NCBI RefSeq assembly: GCF_042477335.2
Contig: NC_091263.1
Location: 71,604,501 to 71,668,500, forward strand
Origin: Ovis canadensis
Taxonomy: Eukaryota; Chordata; Mammalia; Artiodactyla; Bovidae
Reading direction: 5' to 3'
DNA length: 64,000 bases
Below, piece by piece: positions 45,725 through 56,924 of the stretch. The notes beneath the pieces are model-generated. The model was not told the origin of the DNA, made no database searches, and saw nothing but the letters and a program-made list of their open reading frames with translations. How positions within the stretch are numbered: the stretch's first letter is position 1; every line of letters begins with the position of its first letter. Made by a program: the position numbers and the translations under genes.

Positions 45725-45930
45725 ACCTGCGATGCATCAGACCTCATTTTAAGTGGTTATTTTTGCTGTCTCAGTTCAAAACACGCCTGTGAAACATCAT
45801 TATATCCCCATTGTAACAGGGCGAGACTCAGGGAGAGCGACTGCTCCAAGTCACGCAGCTGTGAGTGACAGAGCCTGGATACGAAGGCGGTCTGTCGCAC
45901 TCCGAGGTCTGGGTTTTGATTCCATTTAGC
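45725..45930 (-). mobile_element. MIR SINE (old)
   Basis: AACATCATTATATCCCCATT, AAGTCACGCAGCTGTGAGTG, CACTCCGAGGTCTGGGTTTT. Confidence 0.7.
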
Positions 45931-46200
45931 TTCTCATCTTCATCCAGACCCCGCGTTCGTGTCGGGGGAAGACAAGCTTGAGCTCTCTCTAGAGGTGACA
46001 CTATGCAATCCTTCGCCTTCTCCAGAAGGTACCACCAGGCAGGAGAGGCAGCACGTCCCCTCTCTGCCCTTAGGCGGCAGTGGAGAGCAGACCAAGGCTC
46101 AGCCCCAAACTCAGCCCCTTATCTCAAAGACCGCATATTAACATACATTGAGGAACTGTCAATACGATGCCCATTTGCACAGTTCACAGACGTTGCTAAG
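45931..46200. other. Unassigned intergenic stretch
   Basis: No gene or repeat recognised. Confidence 0.35.
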
Positions 46201-46287
46201 GCAGTTCAGTTCAGTTCAGTTCAGTTCAGTCGCTCAGTCGTGTCCGACTCTTTGCGACCCCATGAATCGCAGCACGCCAGGCCCATT
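46201..46287 (-). mobile_element. BovB LINE extreme 3' end, strongly truncated
   Basis: (CAGTT)n-type start CAGTTCAGTTCAGTTCAGTT, GCTCAGTCGTGTCCGACTCT, GAATCGCAGCACGCCAGGCC; only the last ~87 bases are present. Confidence 0.85.
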
Positions 46288-46499
46288 GGACGTTATTCAT
46301 TTGCTTCTCTGGGTCCTGGAATCTTGACATTTTGAAGTGGGAAGCTACAGAATGTCCCCCCCGCCCCCCTCAAAAAAACCTGATGGAATGAGTCAGTATT
46401 TTATCAAAAGCATTGGCTGGAGAATTCACCCATCTGGCCTCAGCAATCTGGCCTCCTAGACAACTGCGGAAATAAATAAAACCAAATAAGAAAATGGGG

Positions 46500-46605
46500 A
46501 TAACAACTGCTACTATTTATTGAGCTCCATATGCCAAGCTCCGTGATAAGCATATATACATATTCTAAAATCTATATATTCCGAAAGTCTAAACAATATT
46601 CCTTT
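46500..46605 (-). mobile_element. MIR SINE fragment
   Basis: TATTTATTGAGCTCCATATG, CCAAGCTCCGTGATAAGC. Confidence 0.6.
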
Positions 46606-46879
46606 GCAATTTCTTCAAGAAGGGAACATTTTCATACTTTGGGAGAGTGATTTTTTTTCACAAGACCCTAAAGTCATTTGACATAGAGGCAGATGAATTA
46701 GGTGGGCAGTGAAACTGAATCATGGCTTTTTTTTTATGGATCCAAAATGAAATGATGACTACAGAGTAACATGATCAATTTCCTATGTGTCTCAGAAATT
46801 AACTTTTAAGACTGCTAGCAAGGGGGGTCCGGCAGATTTTAAGCAGTGGCAGCCTTCCAAAGGAATATTTGTAGTCAAG

Positions 46880-47220
46880 GTGACTTCTTTTTTACTTTTT
46901 CAGAAAAGCAGCATTTATTTGTTTTCTGAATTGCAAAGGCCATTTATCTTTACTGCAGAAAGTAGAAAATAGAAAAGATTGAAAACAGAAGCACAAATGA
47001 TTCGTAATGTCCTGTTATTCTTTTGTTGTTCCCAATTTTGTTGCTAATAAAATTATGATGCAATAATGTTCTCCTATATATCTATTTTTTGCATATCTGT
47101 GATTTTTTTCCTCAATACAAATTTTTAGACATAGAACCTCTGGATCAAAGAGTATGTATATGTTTAAAACTTTCAAAATTCATTGCCAAGTTGATTAGTG
47201 AAGATGTTATTTTAAGATGA
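46880..47220 (+). mobile_element. L1M-like LINE fragment
   Basis: TGGATCAAAGAGTATGTATA, CAAAATTCATTGCCAAGTTG; old and diverged. Confidence 0.4.
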
Positions 47221-47555
47221 ATGTTTGAATTATTAATAAGATGGAATTTTTTAATAGGTTTATTGTATTTGTTCTTTTGTGTATTGCCTATTTATAACTT
47301 TGGCATATTTTTCATACTGAAATATTTAGCTATTTCTTTTTTATTTTTTGTAAGGAATGCTTACATAGTAAGGAAGCCAACCCTTTGGGTGTCTTGCCGT
47401 TTTCCCTAATTTGTCACGGTTTTCAGTCTTGAATGGTTTTTATTTTTTGTTGTTGTTTGTTTTTTGAATGGTTTTTAAAGTCACGTTTTTTTACTTTCAT
47501 TTAGTCAAATGTATAGATCTTTCTCTATGTGTTATCTTTCTTTCTGGGATACCTT
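47221..47555. other. T-rich unassigned stretch
   Basis: Many T-runs; no gene or family recognised. Confidence 0.35.
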
Positions 47556-47682
47556 TATTTTTCTACATACTTTGGCCATGCCACGCAGTTTATAAGATTT
47601 CAGTTCTTGACCAGGAATTTAACCCTGGCCACATGGCAGTGCCAGCTCTGAATCCTAACCACTAGGCCACCAGGGAACTCCC
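47556..47682 (-). mobile_element. CHR-type SINE fragment
   Basis: TTGACCAGGAATTTAACCCT to AGGCCACCAGGGAACTCCC. Confidence 0.78.
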
Positions 47683-48079
47683 TTTGTAGGTTTAATTTAA
47701 AAGCCTTTTCCTCCGTGGAGGTAATTATTCATTAAGGAGATCACTTTGCAGGGAACAACAGGATTTGGAATATATTTGTTATATATAAATATTGGTATAT
47801 CACTTTGAAAGTCTTCGTTCTTTATAGTTACACCTCTTAATTTATTCATTCAATCATTTTTTTTTTCCAACCCACATCAGATGAAGCCTTCTATTTTCCA
47901 GGCTCTATGCCAGTCGTTGGGTGCAGTGATGAATGGTTTAAGAGCTCATGGGTCACCCAACCCCACTGTACCATAGCTAAAGCCAAACTTGGAAACCCAT
48001 GAGGCGCAGGAAGAAGAAAACGGGGTCGCTGTCCTCAGTCTCCGGTCCTGATCGCAGCGTGTCCCTTAGATTCAGTGCT

Positions 48080-49150
48080 TCTTGGAGTTCTGGTCTAGCT
48101 CTTCTTTTCCTCTCGTTCCTCATAAGGCCCTAGACGATCACCTCCAAGGACTGTGGGGTTTAAGGATGCCTCCATCACCCTCCCAAGCATCAGGGTATAT
48201 GTTACCTTCACCAGCACCCATGGGTCCCACAGGTACCTCAGACTCAACTCACCATCTCAGTCCTCACACCCCTGTTCAGCTCAGTAATGGCCCCAATCTC
48301 TCTACTGCTAGCCTCTCTGTTTTCTAACCAGTCACTGGATTCTGACAGTGCTACCTCCTGTCTCATTTCATCCCCATTCCCTTCTGCCACGACCTTACCT
48401 CGTGCCCTCTCATCTTGGATGATGTCCCAGCCCCCTGCTAAACTCCATGCTTCCTGTCTGGCCCCCTTCCAACCCACCTTCCACACGGCGGCCAGAATGA
48501 TTATTCTAAAGAGCAACTCTGACCGTGTCACGCCCTCCTTCAGTTGGTCCTCACTGGCCTCAGGATAAAGTCCATGCGTCTTAGCCGGCCCTACAAGAAC
48601 CCCTGGGATGTGGCCCCCGCCAACCTCTCTAAACTCATCTTCCATATTCCTTGCCCCATTCCTCATTCCAACCACATAAACTACTCACAGATCCCCGAAC
48701 GTATCAAGCTTTTTCTTGCCTCCGGGGCTCTTCAAATGCTCTTCCCTCTGCTTGGACCATTTTCTCCCACATCTTTCCCTGGCTAACTCCCATTTTCCCA
48801 CAAAGCTCAGTTAATTTTTTATTTTCATTTATTTAGTTAGTTGGCTGTGGCCGATCTCAGTTGTGGCACGTGGGATCTTTAGTTGCAGCCTATGGGATCT
48901 ACAGATCCCTGACCAGGGATGGAACCCAAGCCCCCTACACTGGGACTGTGGGGTCTCAGCCACTGGACCACCAGGAAGTCCAAGGGCTCAGTTTCAGCCC
49001 CACTCTCTCCAGGAAGCCTTGTGTGAAATCCACCTCCCTGGCCAATGACTTACATACCCCTGGTCCCTGCTCCCACAGTCTCCCTCCCTACTTACCTTGA
49101 CTATGGTGCCATAACGGTCCATTCACTTGTTTCTCTTCCTCTCTAGACTG
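48080..49150 (+). mobile_element. L2 LINE 3' region split by a CHR SINE
   Basis: TCCACACGGCGGCCAGAATG, TCTGACCGTGTCACGCCCTC, CTCAGGATAAAGTCCATGCG, CTCTTCCCTCTGCTTGGACC and, after the CHR, CAGGAAGCCTTGTG follow L2 order. The part before ~48.4 kb is less sure. Confidence 0.65.
48814..48980 (-). mobile_element. CHR-type SINE inside an L2
   Basis: TTGTGGCACGTGGGATCTTT to CACTGGACCACCAGGAAGTC; GCTCAGTT on both sides is a probable target duplication. Confidence 0.83.
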
Positions 49151-49344
49151 TGGTATAGCTGCCCAGGTTATACACTGCACAACTCACAAGAGACAAGGTT
49201 GTAAAGAGTGGCCCCTGAAGTTACACAGTATTGTACACCCTATACAACTGTACCTGGAAACTCCACCTGAGACCTCCTTGAAGAGGACTCTTTCTGTTCA
49301 CTCTTGTGTATAACACATGTGCTTGGGCGGTAAGTGTTGAACTG

Positions 49345-49392
49345 ATGAATGGAGAGATGGATAATGAATGGGTTGATGGATGGATAGATGGC
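49345..49392 (+). repeat. Imperfect (GGAT)n simple repeat
   Basis: Tetranucleotide-like GATGAATGG/GATGGAT units. Confidence 0.7.
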
Positions 49393-49825
49393 TACAGAGC
49401 TTGGTCTCCGTGTCTGCTGGCCAGTGAAAGAGTCCTCATCTTTCATTACCCTTGTCATCTCCCATCTGCTCTGCTCCTCTCTAACCAGTCCACCTTCTTA
49501 CCTAGCTTCCAAGCAAAACCTTATTTATGGGGTTTAGTCTTCTATTGCTGAAAATCAAGACTCATTGCTCTTTGGTTGCCACCCCAACTCCTAAGAGTCT
49601 CCTGAAGGTTTAATCAGGAGTGACTGATAACCTGGGATTATGTGGGTTTTTGTCTTTGACATTGTGAAAAGTTAGGTTCTCTGCTGTGCTTCCTAAGGCA
49701 CAGGAGATTTAAAGAGAAAACCACTCAAATCTTCCTTTCCCCTCAGCTCTTTCCTCATTGTTTACAGAGAAATTGCCTTTGGAAAATTACCGAGTGTGTG
49801 TGTGTTGTTTTTTCTTTCTGCAGAC
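49393..49825. other. Unassigned intergenic stretch
   Basis: No gene or repeat recognised; a short (GT)n at 49795-49806. Confidence 0.4.
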
Positions 49826-50036
49826 TGTGTGTGCGTGTAATCACTCTGTCGTGTCCAACTCTTGTGACCCATGGACTGTAGCTTGCCAAGCTCTTCTGTC
49901 TATGGGATACTCCAGGCAAGAATACTGGAATGGGTTACCATTCCCTTCTCCAGGGATGTTGCTGGCTCAGTGATGGAATCTGAGTCTCCTGCCTTGCAGG
50001 AGAATTTTTTCCTGTCTGAGCCACTAGGGAAGGCCC
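49826..50036 (-). mobile_element. Bov-tA SINE
   Basis: AATCACTCTGTCGTGTCCAA to TCTGAGCCACTAGGGAAGGC. Confidence 0.86.
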
Positions 50037-50184
50037 AGAAGTCCTTCACCGAATAGCTAATCGTGTGGCCGTACTCTTACACCAGGGGTTCTACAGATAA
50101 AGAAATAGAGTCACAGTTTATAAATGCAGTTTGTGATAGAACTTATTTCGAGTTGCCACAGGGGGTAACTATAGTATTGATACA

Positions 50185-50305
50185 TTTTAAGAAGGCAGAG
50201 ACCTTGTGTCTTCTTTTAGCTGTGATAGACCCAAGGTCCAGACAGTACTTGGCACACACACACGCAAACACACACAACCTCACAAAATATGTGTTGAATG
50301 AATTC
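50185..50305 (+). mobile_element. L2-like 3' tail
   Basis: CCAGACAGTACTTGGCACAC, then a CA-rich stretch and TATGTGTTGAATGAATTC. Confidence 0.45.
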
Positions 50306-50347
50306 ATCACAAGAAACTCATAAAAATATGTCCTTACTGGTGAGATG

Positions 50348-52242
50348 GTTCAGTCAGTTCAGTTGCTCAGTCGTATCCGACTCTTTGAGACCCCATGAAT
50401 CGCAGCACACCAGGCCTCCCTGTCCATCACCGACTCCCGGAGTTCACTCAGACTCCGTCCATCGAGTCAGTGATGCCATCCAGCCATCTCATCCTCTGTT
50501 GTCCCCTTCTCCTCCTGCCCCCAATCCCTCCCAGCATCAGAGTCTTTTCCAGTGAGTCAACTCTTTGCATCAGGTGGCCAAAGTACTGGAGTTTCAGCTT
50601 TAGCATCATTCCTTCCAAAGGACACCCATGGCTGATCTCCTTTAAAATGGACTGGTTGGATCTCCTTGCAGTCCAAGGGACGCACAGAGTCTTCTCCAAC
50701 ACTACAGTTGAAAAGCATCAATTCTTCGGCACTCAGCTTTCTTCACAGTCCAACTCTCACATCCATACATGACCACAGGAAAAACCATAGCCTTGACTAG
50801 ACGGACCTTAGTCGGCAAAGTAATGTCTCTGCTTTTGAATATGCTATCTAGGTTGCTCATAACTTTTCTTCCAAGGAGTAAGCGTCTTTTAATTTCATGG
50901 CTGCAATCACCATCTGCAGTGATTTTGGAGCCCCCAAAAATAAAGTCTGACACTGTTTCCACTGTTTCCCCATCTATTTCCCATGAAGTGACGGGACCGG
51001 ATGCCATGATCTTCGTTTTCTGAATGTTGAGCTTTAAGCCAACTTTTTCGCTCTCCTCTTTCACTTTCATCAAGAGGCTCTTTAGTTCTTCTTCACTTTC
51101 TGCCATAAGGGTGGTGTCATCTGCATATCTGAGATTATTGATATTTCTCCTGGCAATCTTGATTCCAGCTTGTGCTTCTTCCAGCCCACCGTTTCTCATG
51201 ATGTACTCTGCATAGAAGTTAAATAAGCAGGGTGACAATATACAGCCTTGACGTACTCCTTTTCCTATTTGGAACCAGTCTGTTGTTCCATGTCCAGTTC
51301 TAACTGTTGCTTCCTGACCTGCATATAGGTTTCTCAAGAGGCAGATCAGGTAGTCTGGTATTTCCATTACTTTCAGAATTTTCCACAGTTTACTGTGATC
51401 TACACAGTCAAAGGTTTTGGCATAGTCAATAAGGCAGAAATAGATGTTATTCTGGAACTCTCTTGCTTTTTCCATGATCCAGCGGATGTTGGCAATTTGA
51501 TCTCTGGTTCCTCTGCCTTTTCTAAATCCAGCTTGAATATCAGGAAGTTCACAGTTCACGTATTACTAAAGCCTGGCTTGGAGAATTTTGAGCATTACTT
51601 TACTAGCGTATGAGATGAGTGCAATTGTGTGGTAGTTTGAGCATTCTTTGGCATTGCCTTTCTTTGGGATTGGGATGAAAACTGACCTTTTCCAGTCCTG
51701 TGGCCACTGCTGAGTTTTCCAAACTTGCTGGCATATTGAGTGCAGCACTTTCGTAGCATCATCTTTTAGGATTTGAAATAGCTCAACTGGAATTCCATCA
51801 CCTCCACTAGCTTTGTTCGTAGTGATGCTTTCTAAGGCCCACTTGACTTCACTTTCCAGGATATCTGGCTCTAGGTGAGTGATCACACCATCGTGATTAT
51901 CTTGGTCGTGACGATCTTTTTGTACAGTTCTTCTGTGTATTCTTGCCACCTCTTCTTAATATCTTCTGCTAGGTCCATGCCATTTCTGTCCTTTACTGAG
52001 CCCATCTTTGCATGAAATGTTCCCTTGGTATCTCTAATTTTCTTGAAGAGATCTCTAGTCTTTCCCATTCTGTTGTTTTCCTCGATTTTTTTGCATTGAT
52101 AGCTGTGGAAGGCTTTCTTATCTCTTCTTGCTATTCTTTGGAACTGTGCATTCAGATGTGTATATCTTTCCTTTTCTCCTTTGCTTTTCGCTTCTCTTCT
52201 TTTCACAGCTATTTGTAAGGCCTCCCCAGACAGCCGGTTAGA
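50348..52242 (-). mobile_element. BovB LINE, longest copy (~1.9 kb), best-preserved reverse transcriptase
   Basis: Non-LTR RTE-clade element, 5'-truncated. Three minus frames cover it: 51883-52206 (linker before the RT), 51566-51949 (start of RT, FIPIPKKGNAKECSNY) and 50702-51559 (285 codons with FRKGRGTRDQIANIRW, IDYAKTFDCVDH, GVRQGC and YADD in order). Frame breaks near 51560 and 51900 separate them, so no full protein could be made, although the catalytic core is intact in one frame. The 3' tail lies at the left end (GGTTCAGTCAGTTCAGTTGC). Confidence 0.92.
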
Positions 52243-52365
52243 AATTATTTAATCATTGTAAACGCAGAACATTGTATGCCTTAGGTTAAATAAGATACTG
52301 CATATCAAATGCCTAGCACAGGATCTGGCATTTATTAAATAAATGAGACTGCCATTAAGATTATT
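52243..52365 (+). mobile_element. MIR SINE 3' fragment
   Basis: AAATAAGATACTGCATATCA, GCCTAGCACAGGATCTGGCA. Confidence 0.6.
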
Positions 52366-52369
52366 GGAG

Positions 52370-52430
52370 CGGGGTGTGATGGGGGAGGGAGGCTCAAAAG
52401 GGAGGGGATATACGTCTGCATGTGTGCGCG
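52370..52430 (+). mobile_element. Ruminant L1 3' tail fragment
   Basis: GGAGGGAGGCTCAAAAGGGA, GGGATATACGTCTGC. Confidence 0.45.
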
Positions 52431-52499
52431 CTTAGTCACTCAGTTGCCTGAGGTCACTCCTCACCAGGTTCAGGTCCCTTCGTGGCTACTCACTTTTGT

Positions 52500-52758
52500 C
52501 ATTCAGACGCTCAGTCGTGTCTGACTCTTCCCGACCCCATGAAGTGCAGCACCCCAGGCTTCCCAGTCCTTCACAATCTTCCTGAGTTTGCTGAAACTCA
52601 TGTCCACTGAGTCAGGGAGGCCATCCAACCATCTCATCCTCTGTTGTCCCCTTCTCATCTTGCCCACAAGTTTTCCCAGCCTCAGGGTCTTTTCCACTGA
52701 GTCAGCTCTTTGCATCAGATGGCCAAAGTATTGGAGCTTCAGCTTCAGCACCAGTTCT
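52500..52758 (-). mobile_element. BovB LINE 3' end
   Basis: GACGCTCAGTCGTGTCTGAC to AAAGTATTGGAGCTTCAGCT. Confidence 0.88.
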
Positions 52759-53499
52759 TACCACCAGTTTCCAAGTTGTTGTTACAAGAAATGTCCACAA
52801 GGCAAGAGCACTGCTTCCTGCCCCGATCAGGTTACTCAGTCCCCCAGTCAGAGACCTAAAGAAAGTGCTCCTAGGTTGTTGACTCCAGGGGAATGTGCTA
52901 GAAGAAACACTCCAAGGTTTATGTCTCAGAAATTATTTTCCCTTACCATTCACCCTCAAGACCCATGCCAAGTCCTGGCAGACTGCTCCGCTGAGGATGC
53001 TGTGGTTCCTAGGTGGGGCAACGGCTCTGTGCAAGGAGGCTGCAGCGGCGAATCCCACTGGCATGAGAGTTGCACAGCAGGTGACTTTTTCAAACTCTTC
53101 CAGCCCAGAGGGTGCCCCGGTCTTTGGATGCAGGAGTTTTTATGGAACCTTCATGAGGGTACACCTGGATTGGGGGACCCTGGTCCCTTCCACAGGGGAC
53201 CAGACACCAGAGTCCCCAAGGCTTTTGTAACTGTTTTGATAGACACATTTGAAATTTAATACCAGGGCTGGAGAGCTACAAGCTTAAAGCTATGAGTAAA
53301 GGGTTATATAAGAGCACAGAGGACAGAACAATTACTTCTGATCAGAAGGGGGTGATATTTGAGCTGAAGGTAAAGGAAGAGAAAGATTTCAATGGGAGAA
53401 TGAATGAATGAATCCCTTGGGAAAATAAATGGTTTGTGTTCTTTTTATGGTACAAGATGAAAAGAATTAGACTTGGCACTGTATTCACAGGGACTGGCA
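52759..53499. other. Unassigned intergenic stretch
   Basis: Frames at 52588-53259 and 52895-53230 are open but motif-free, and the first starts inside BovB. No repeat recognised. Confidence 0.35.
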
Positions 53500-53670
53500 T
53501 TAGTCCTGCAACTTCAAGCAAATCATTTTTCTGCACAGCAGTTTATCCATCTGTAAAATTGGACTAGTAACCACTCATTTCCCAGGATTTGTTTTAAGCC
53601 TTAAATAAAGCTATGTCTGGAAAAGTTCTTTGCTTGAAATGCTAAGTGCCATAAAGATATTAGGTATAAT
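53500..53670 (+). mobile_element. MIR SINE (old)
   Basis: CAGTTTATCCATCTGTAAAA, GTTTTAAGCCTTAAATAAAG. Confidence 0.65.
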
Positions 53671-53714
53671 TATGCTTCTTAATTCCTCTTGTACTCCGTC
53701 TCTTAAGAATTCAG

Positions 53715-53905
53715 CACAATGCAGAACACTACCGAGTGCTTGTTCAGTGCTTCCTGGATACTGTTTCATTGGCCATCCCAACAATCCTATAAGGTGGGCC
53801 GTATCCATATGCCCATTCTACAGATGAGGAAGTGAAGGTACAGAGAGCTCAGCTGCCTGGCTCAAGGCCACACAGCTCTTAACTACTGGGGCCCAGATGG
53901 TACCT
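53715..53905 (-). mobile_element. MIR SINE (old)
   Basis: CCCATTCTACAGATGAGGAA, CTCAAGGCCACACAGCTCTT. Confidence 0.8.
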
Positions 53906-54699
53906 CAGCACCTCTGATCAGAGGCTAAAGAGGCACTAAAGACACCGTTAGTCAGGCCCACTTAGGACACGTCAGTCAGCTGAGAAGGGATGGATGTGGC
54001 AGGGTGACCACCTCTGAGGACACAGTCATCAAGACCCCTCTCCTCCAGTTCCATCAGTAGATCAGCTGAAAAGAGGATTAATTATAAGGATCACAGAACT
54101 CGGATTTTCTTTTACCAAACATTTTATGTCCTTGACTTAAACACTGATTATAAGAAAAACCAAGGCATAAAAGTTATAGAGATTTCACGGGGCTTTTTAC
54201 AAAATGAAATAGGCAAACATCCTCCTGGTGAAACCTAGCCTGACAAGGTCATTGTTAAGGAGTACAAAGCCAACAGCCGGATGAATCAGAAAAACTAGGC
54301 CCAACATTCAGTCAAATCAAGTGGCATTTATCTGTATTTTTAAATGGCTCTCTAACACTTTTATTTCCTTGGTATAAGAGTTCCAATAGAACCCTAAAGT
54401 GATTGTATGGAACACTGGGGCTTTTTAATAGCTTCTGACTTAGCAAGCCACGGTCATTTAAAGAGAAGTGGATGAGCTGCTAGGAGGAGGGAGATTTCTG
54501 CTGAAGAAAACGAAGGTGTTCTGGCTCCATGGCTTCTTGCTCTTTCTGGAGAGAGGCGAAATGCACACAGGAACGTGATGGAAGTTTCCAGCTGGTGATT
54601 TTGCATTATCAGGAAGGAAAGTATTTATGAAAATGAAAATTACTGATAATTATGTGTGAAAGCCCACAAAGGAGAAAAATGCAGCAACATTGCAGAATC
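53906..54699. other. Repeat-poor unassigned stretch
   Basis: No repeat recognised. TATGAAAATGAAAATTACTG near 54626 and flanks look unique; possible conserved non-coding DNA. Confidence 0.35.
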
Positions 54700-55080
54700 T
54701 TTATTTATATCCAGAGCTGAAGCCCATTTGGTGGGAGTGTGAATTGGTCCAGTTTTTTGGAGGGGACTTGTTAATGTCCTGACACTTGACCCAGCAAGTT
54801 CCCTTTGCAAAATCTACTTTTTAGCAAGACTTAACACATATCCAAGGTCTGTGTACAAGAATGTTCACTGTAGTGTAGTTTGCACTTACAAAAATATAGA
54901 AATAATCTATTTCCATCATCATGAATATGTTTAAACAATGCTGGCATATCCATATTTTAGAAAATTTTGCTAATAAATGGAATGAGATATTCTGACATGA
55001 AAAGTTGCCACTGATGTTTTAAAGGAAAAAAAGCAAATTACAAAAAAAGTATCCATTGTATGCTTTTATTTTGTATGCTT
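54700..55080 (+). mobile_element. L1M LINE 3' untranslated fragment
   Basis: GTGTACAAGAATGTTCACTG, ACAATGCTGGCATATCCATA, AATGGAATGAGATATTCTG. Confidence 0.6.
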
Positions 55081-55189
55081 TCATTTTAAAATGAAAGCCC
55101 TCACTGTGGGGCTTGGGAAGATTTGCTTCTCCTCTAAAGTGGCCTGTCTCCTTTTGTGAACAAGGATGGTCTAAGAGAACCTGCCCCAG

Positions 55190-55620
55190 GGGTCTTTGGA
55201 ATGAAGAGGAAAGCACAGAGAGAGCTTGAGAATGGAACAGAAACGAGCGTCACGGATGATCATCGTCCCGCGGGTCCGTCCTTGTACAGGCTCCCTTCCA
55301 TCTCCCGGATGAACTCCTGCCCGTCCTGCTGGGCCCGGCTCACCGGCCATCGCCGAGGGTCTCCGCGGTCTCTGCTGCGCAGGCGGGACTGCCGGGCGCT
55401 CCGCCTTCGGTCCTGCGGGGCCCTGGGCGCGCAGCCTCGCCCCTGCACGGTGTGGCCGGGTTTGCTCCTCCGTCCTGCGTCCCCCCAGCCCCTGCAGGGC
55501 GGCAGCCCTGTTCCTCACCTCACAGCCCAGCACCCACCTCAGGGCGTGAGGCCGTGTTTGAATCCCAGTCACCTTTTTCCTGGTTGAATTCACCCTATTC
55601 TTGCCTCTGTCACCCCAGGC
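55190..55620. promoter_or_regulatory. CpG-rich block, possible promoter or gene remnant
   Basis: CpG-dense, non-repetitive, 1.7 kb upstream of the TAMM41 pseudogene ATG. The minus strand is open for 140 codons (55171-55593) and for 62 codons in another frame (55260-55448, containing FIREMEGSLYKDG). I do not recognise either as a known protein. Could be a divergent promoter, a gene fragment carried with the duplication, or a chance GC-rich frame. Confidence 0.4.
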
Positions 55621-55839
55621 CAGGCAACTTAAGGCCCCGGGAGCTCTGGTAACAGCTTCCTAAGGGGTCTCCCTGCCCGTCTCCCTCCATTCCGGTCCAG
55701 GCCGAGGTTTGAGCTTGGCGGGTCCCTGCCCAAAGCCCTTCAAGGGCAGAGCAGGACTGGAGGACACGGAGTCGGATTTTCATTCCGGTTTGCTGAGGCT
55801 GACATGATGCCCAGCACGTCGCTTGCTGGAACGCTTGGC

Positions 55840-55970
55840 TGCTTCATCCGCGAAATGAAGGCATCACCTCCTCCCACAAGGCTGCAGGAGGAACGCAATG
55901 AAAAATGCAGAGAAACGCATCTACGGCGTTTAGCCAAACCCCAATTTAGCTGTTACTACTTCTGTTATCC
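55840..55970 (+). mobile_element. MIR SINE fragment
   Basis: GCTTCATCCGCGAAATGAAG, AGAAACGCATCTACGGC; diverged. Confidence 0.4.
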
Positions 55971-56071
55971 TTGACAGGCCGGGCTCATGAGGGGAGGAGG
56001 GGAGCATATCTGAAAAGTCCCTGTCCAGGAATTCAGACTACATCCTGAAGGGCCCCGAGTCCCGGAGCAAG

Positions 56072-56076
<5 letters not shown>

Positions 56077-56103
<27 letters not shown>
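56077..56103 (+). repeat. (GT)n microsatellite formed from a SINE tail
   Basis: Alternating GT for 27 bases, lying exactly between the target repeat and the body of the adjacent antisense Bov-tA. Confidence 0.9.
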
Positions 56104-56107
<4 letters not shown>

Positions 56108-56323
56108 ATTCTGTCGCTCTGTCCTGTTCAACTCTTTGAGACCCCGTGGACTGTAGCCCGCCAGGCTTCTCTGTCCATGGAATTTTCTCGGCAAGAATGC
56201 TGGAGTGGGTTGCCATTTCCTCCTCTAGGGGATCTTCCTGATCCAGGGTTCAAACCCACATCCCCTGCGCCTCTTGCACTGGCAGGCAGATTCTGTAACC
56301 ACTGAGCCACCAGGGAAGCCCCA
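56104..56323 (-). mobile_element. Bov-tA SINE with 9-bp target-site duplication
   Basis: TCGCTCTGTCCTGTTCAACT to TGAGCCACCAGGGAAGCCC; CAAGTTTCT at 56068-56076 and 56324-56332. Confidence 0.88.
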
Positions 56324-56339
56324 CAAGTTTCTCTAATTA

Positions 56340-56579
56340 TTCACGAAGAGGTGAGCTCTTACCTAGGATCCCATTTCCATCAGAAACTGCATTTCATGTG
56401 CCCCTTGGTGAGCTGAATCCATAAGGCAAAGGGGAAAAGACTCTTCCTCACCCTTAAAATTAAAGACAAATATCAGAGAACCTTGGTGTGGGTTTTTTTT
56501 GGGGGGGGGGGTGTTGTTTGTTTTACCACTTATGAAGCACTTTCCTACCCATCATAGAATTTGGAGACGATTTTAATGG
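56340..56579. other. Unassigned stretch with a G11 run
   Basis: T8-G11 homopolymers at about 56493-56510; nothing else recognised. Confidence 0.4.
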
Positions 56580-56810
56580 GAAGAAAGCACAGCCAAATCT
56601 GAACAGTGATAGTCTCTGGATGATGGGATTTGGGGTGATTTTAACCTTACTTGTGTTTCCCTAAAGCTTCAAAATTTGCAGTTTCAGAGCTGAATAGAAG
56701 CAACGGTTGCATAACATTGTGAACGCAATAAATGCACTAAATTGTAACGAGTACAAGTTTACGTTATGTGAATTTCACCTCATCCAAAAGATCTCCTGCA
56801 ATACTACAGA
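56580..56810 (+). mobile_element. L1M LINE 3' untranslated fragment
   Basis: CTCTGGATGATGGGATTTGG, CATAACATTGTGAACGCAAT, CGTTATGTGAATTTCACCTC. Confidence 0.6.
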
Positions 56811-56924
56811 CGTGATTTCATAGTCATTTATGAAAATGAGGTTTGAGGCGAGAACAAGCTCAAACAAGCCTTTTAAGCCTCAAAGGCCGTTCAATCAGCA
56901 GTCACTCTCCCGTTCCCATGTCCA

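Noticed and set aside
45159-45737. 192-codon minus-strand frame as a gene
   Set aside because: Its start overlaps an antisense MIR, there is no motif, and no splice or promoter context.
52588-53259. 223-codon + frame
   Set aside because: It begins in antisense BovB and continues into unassigned DNA; no motif or conservation evidence.
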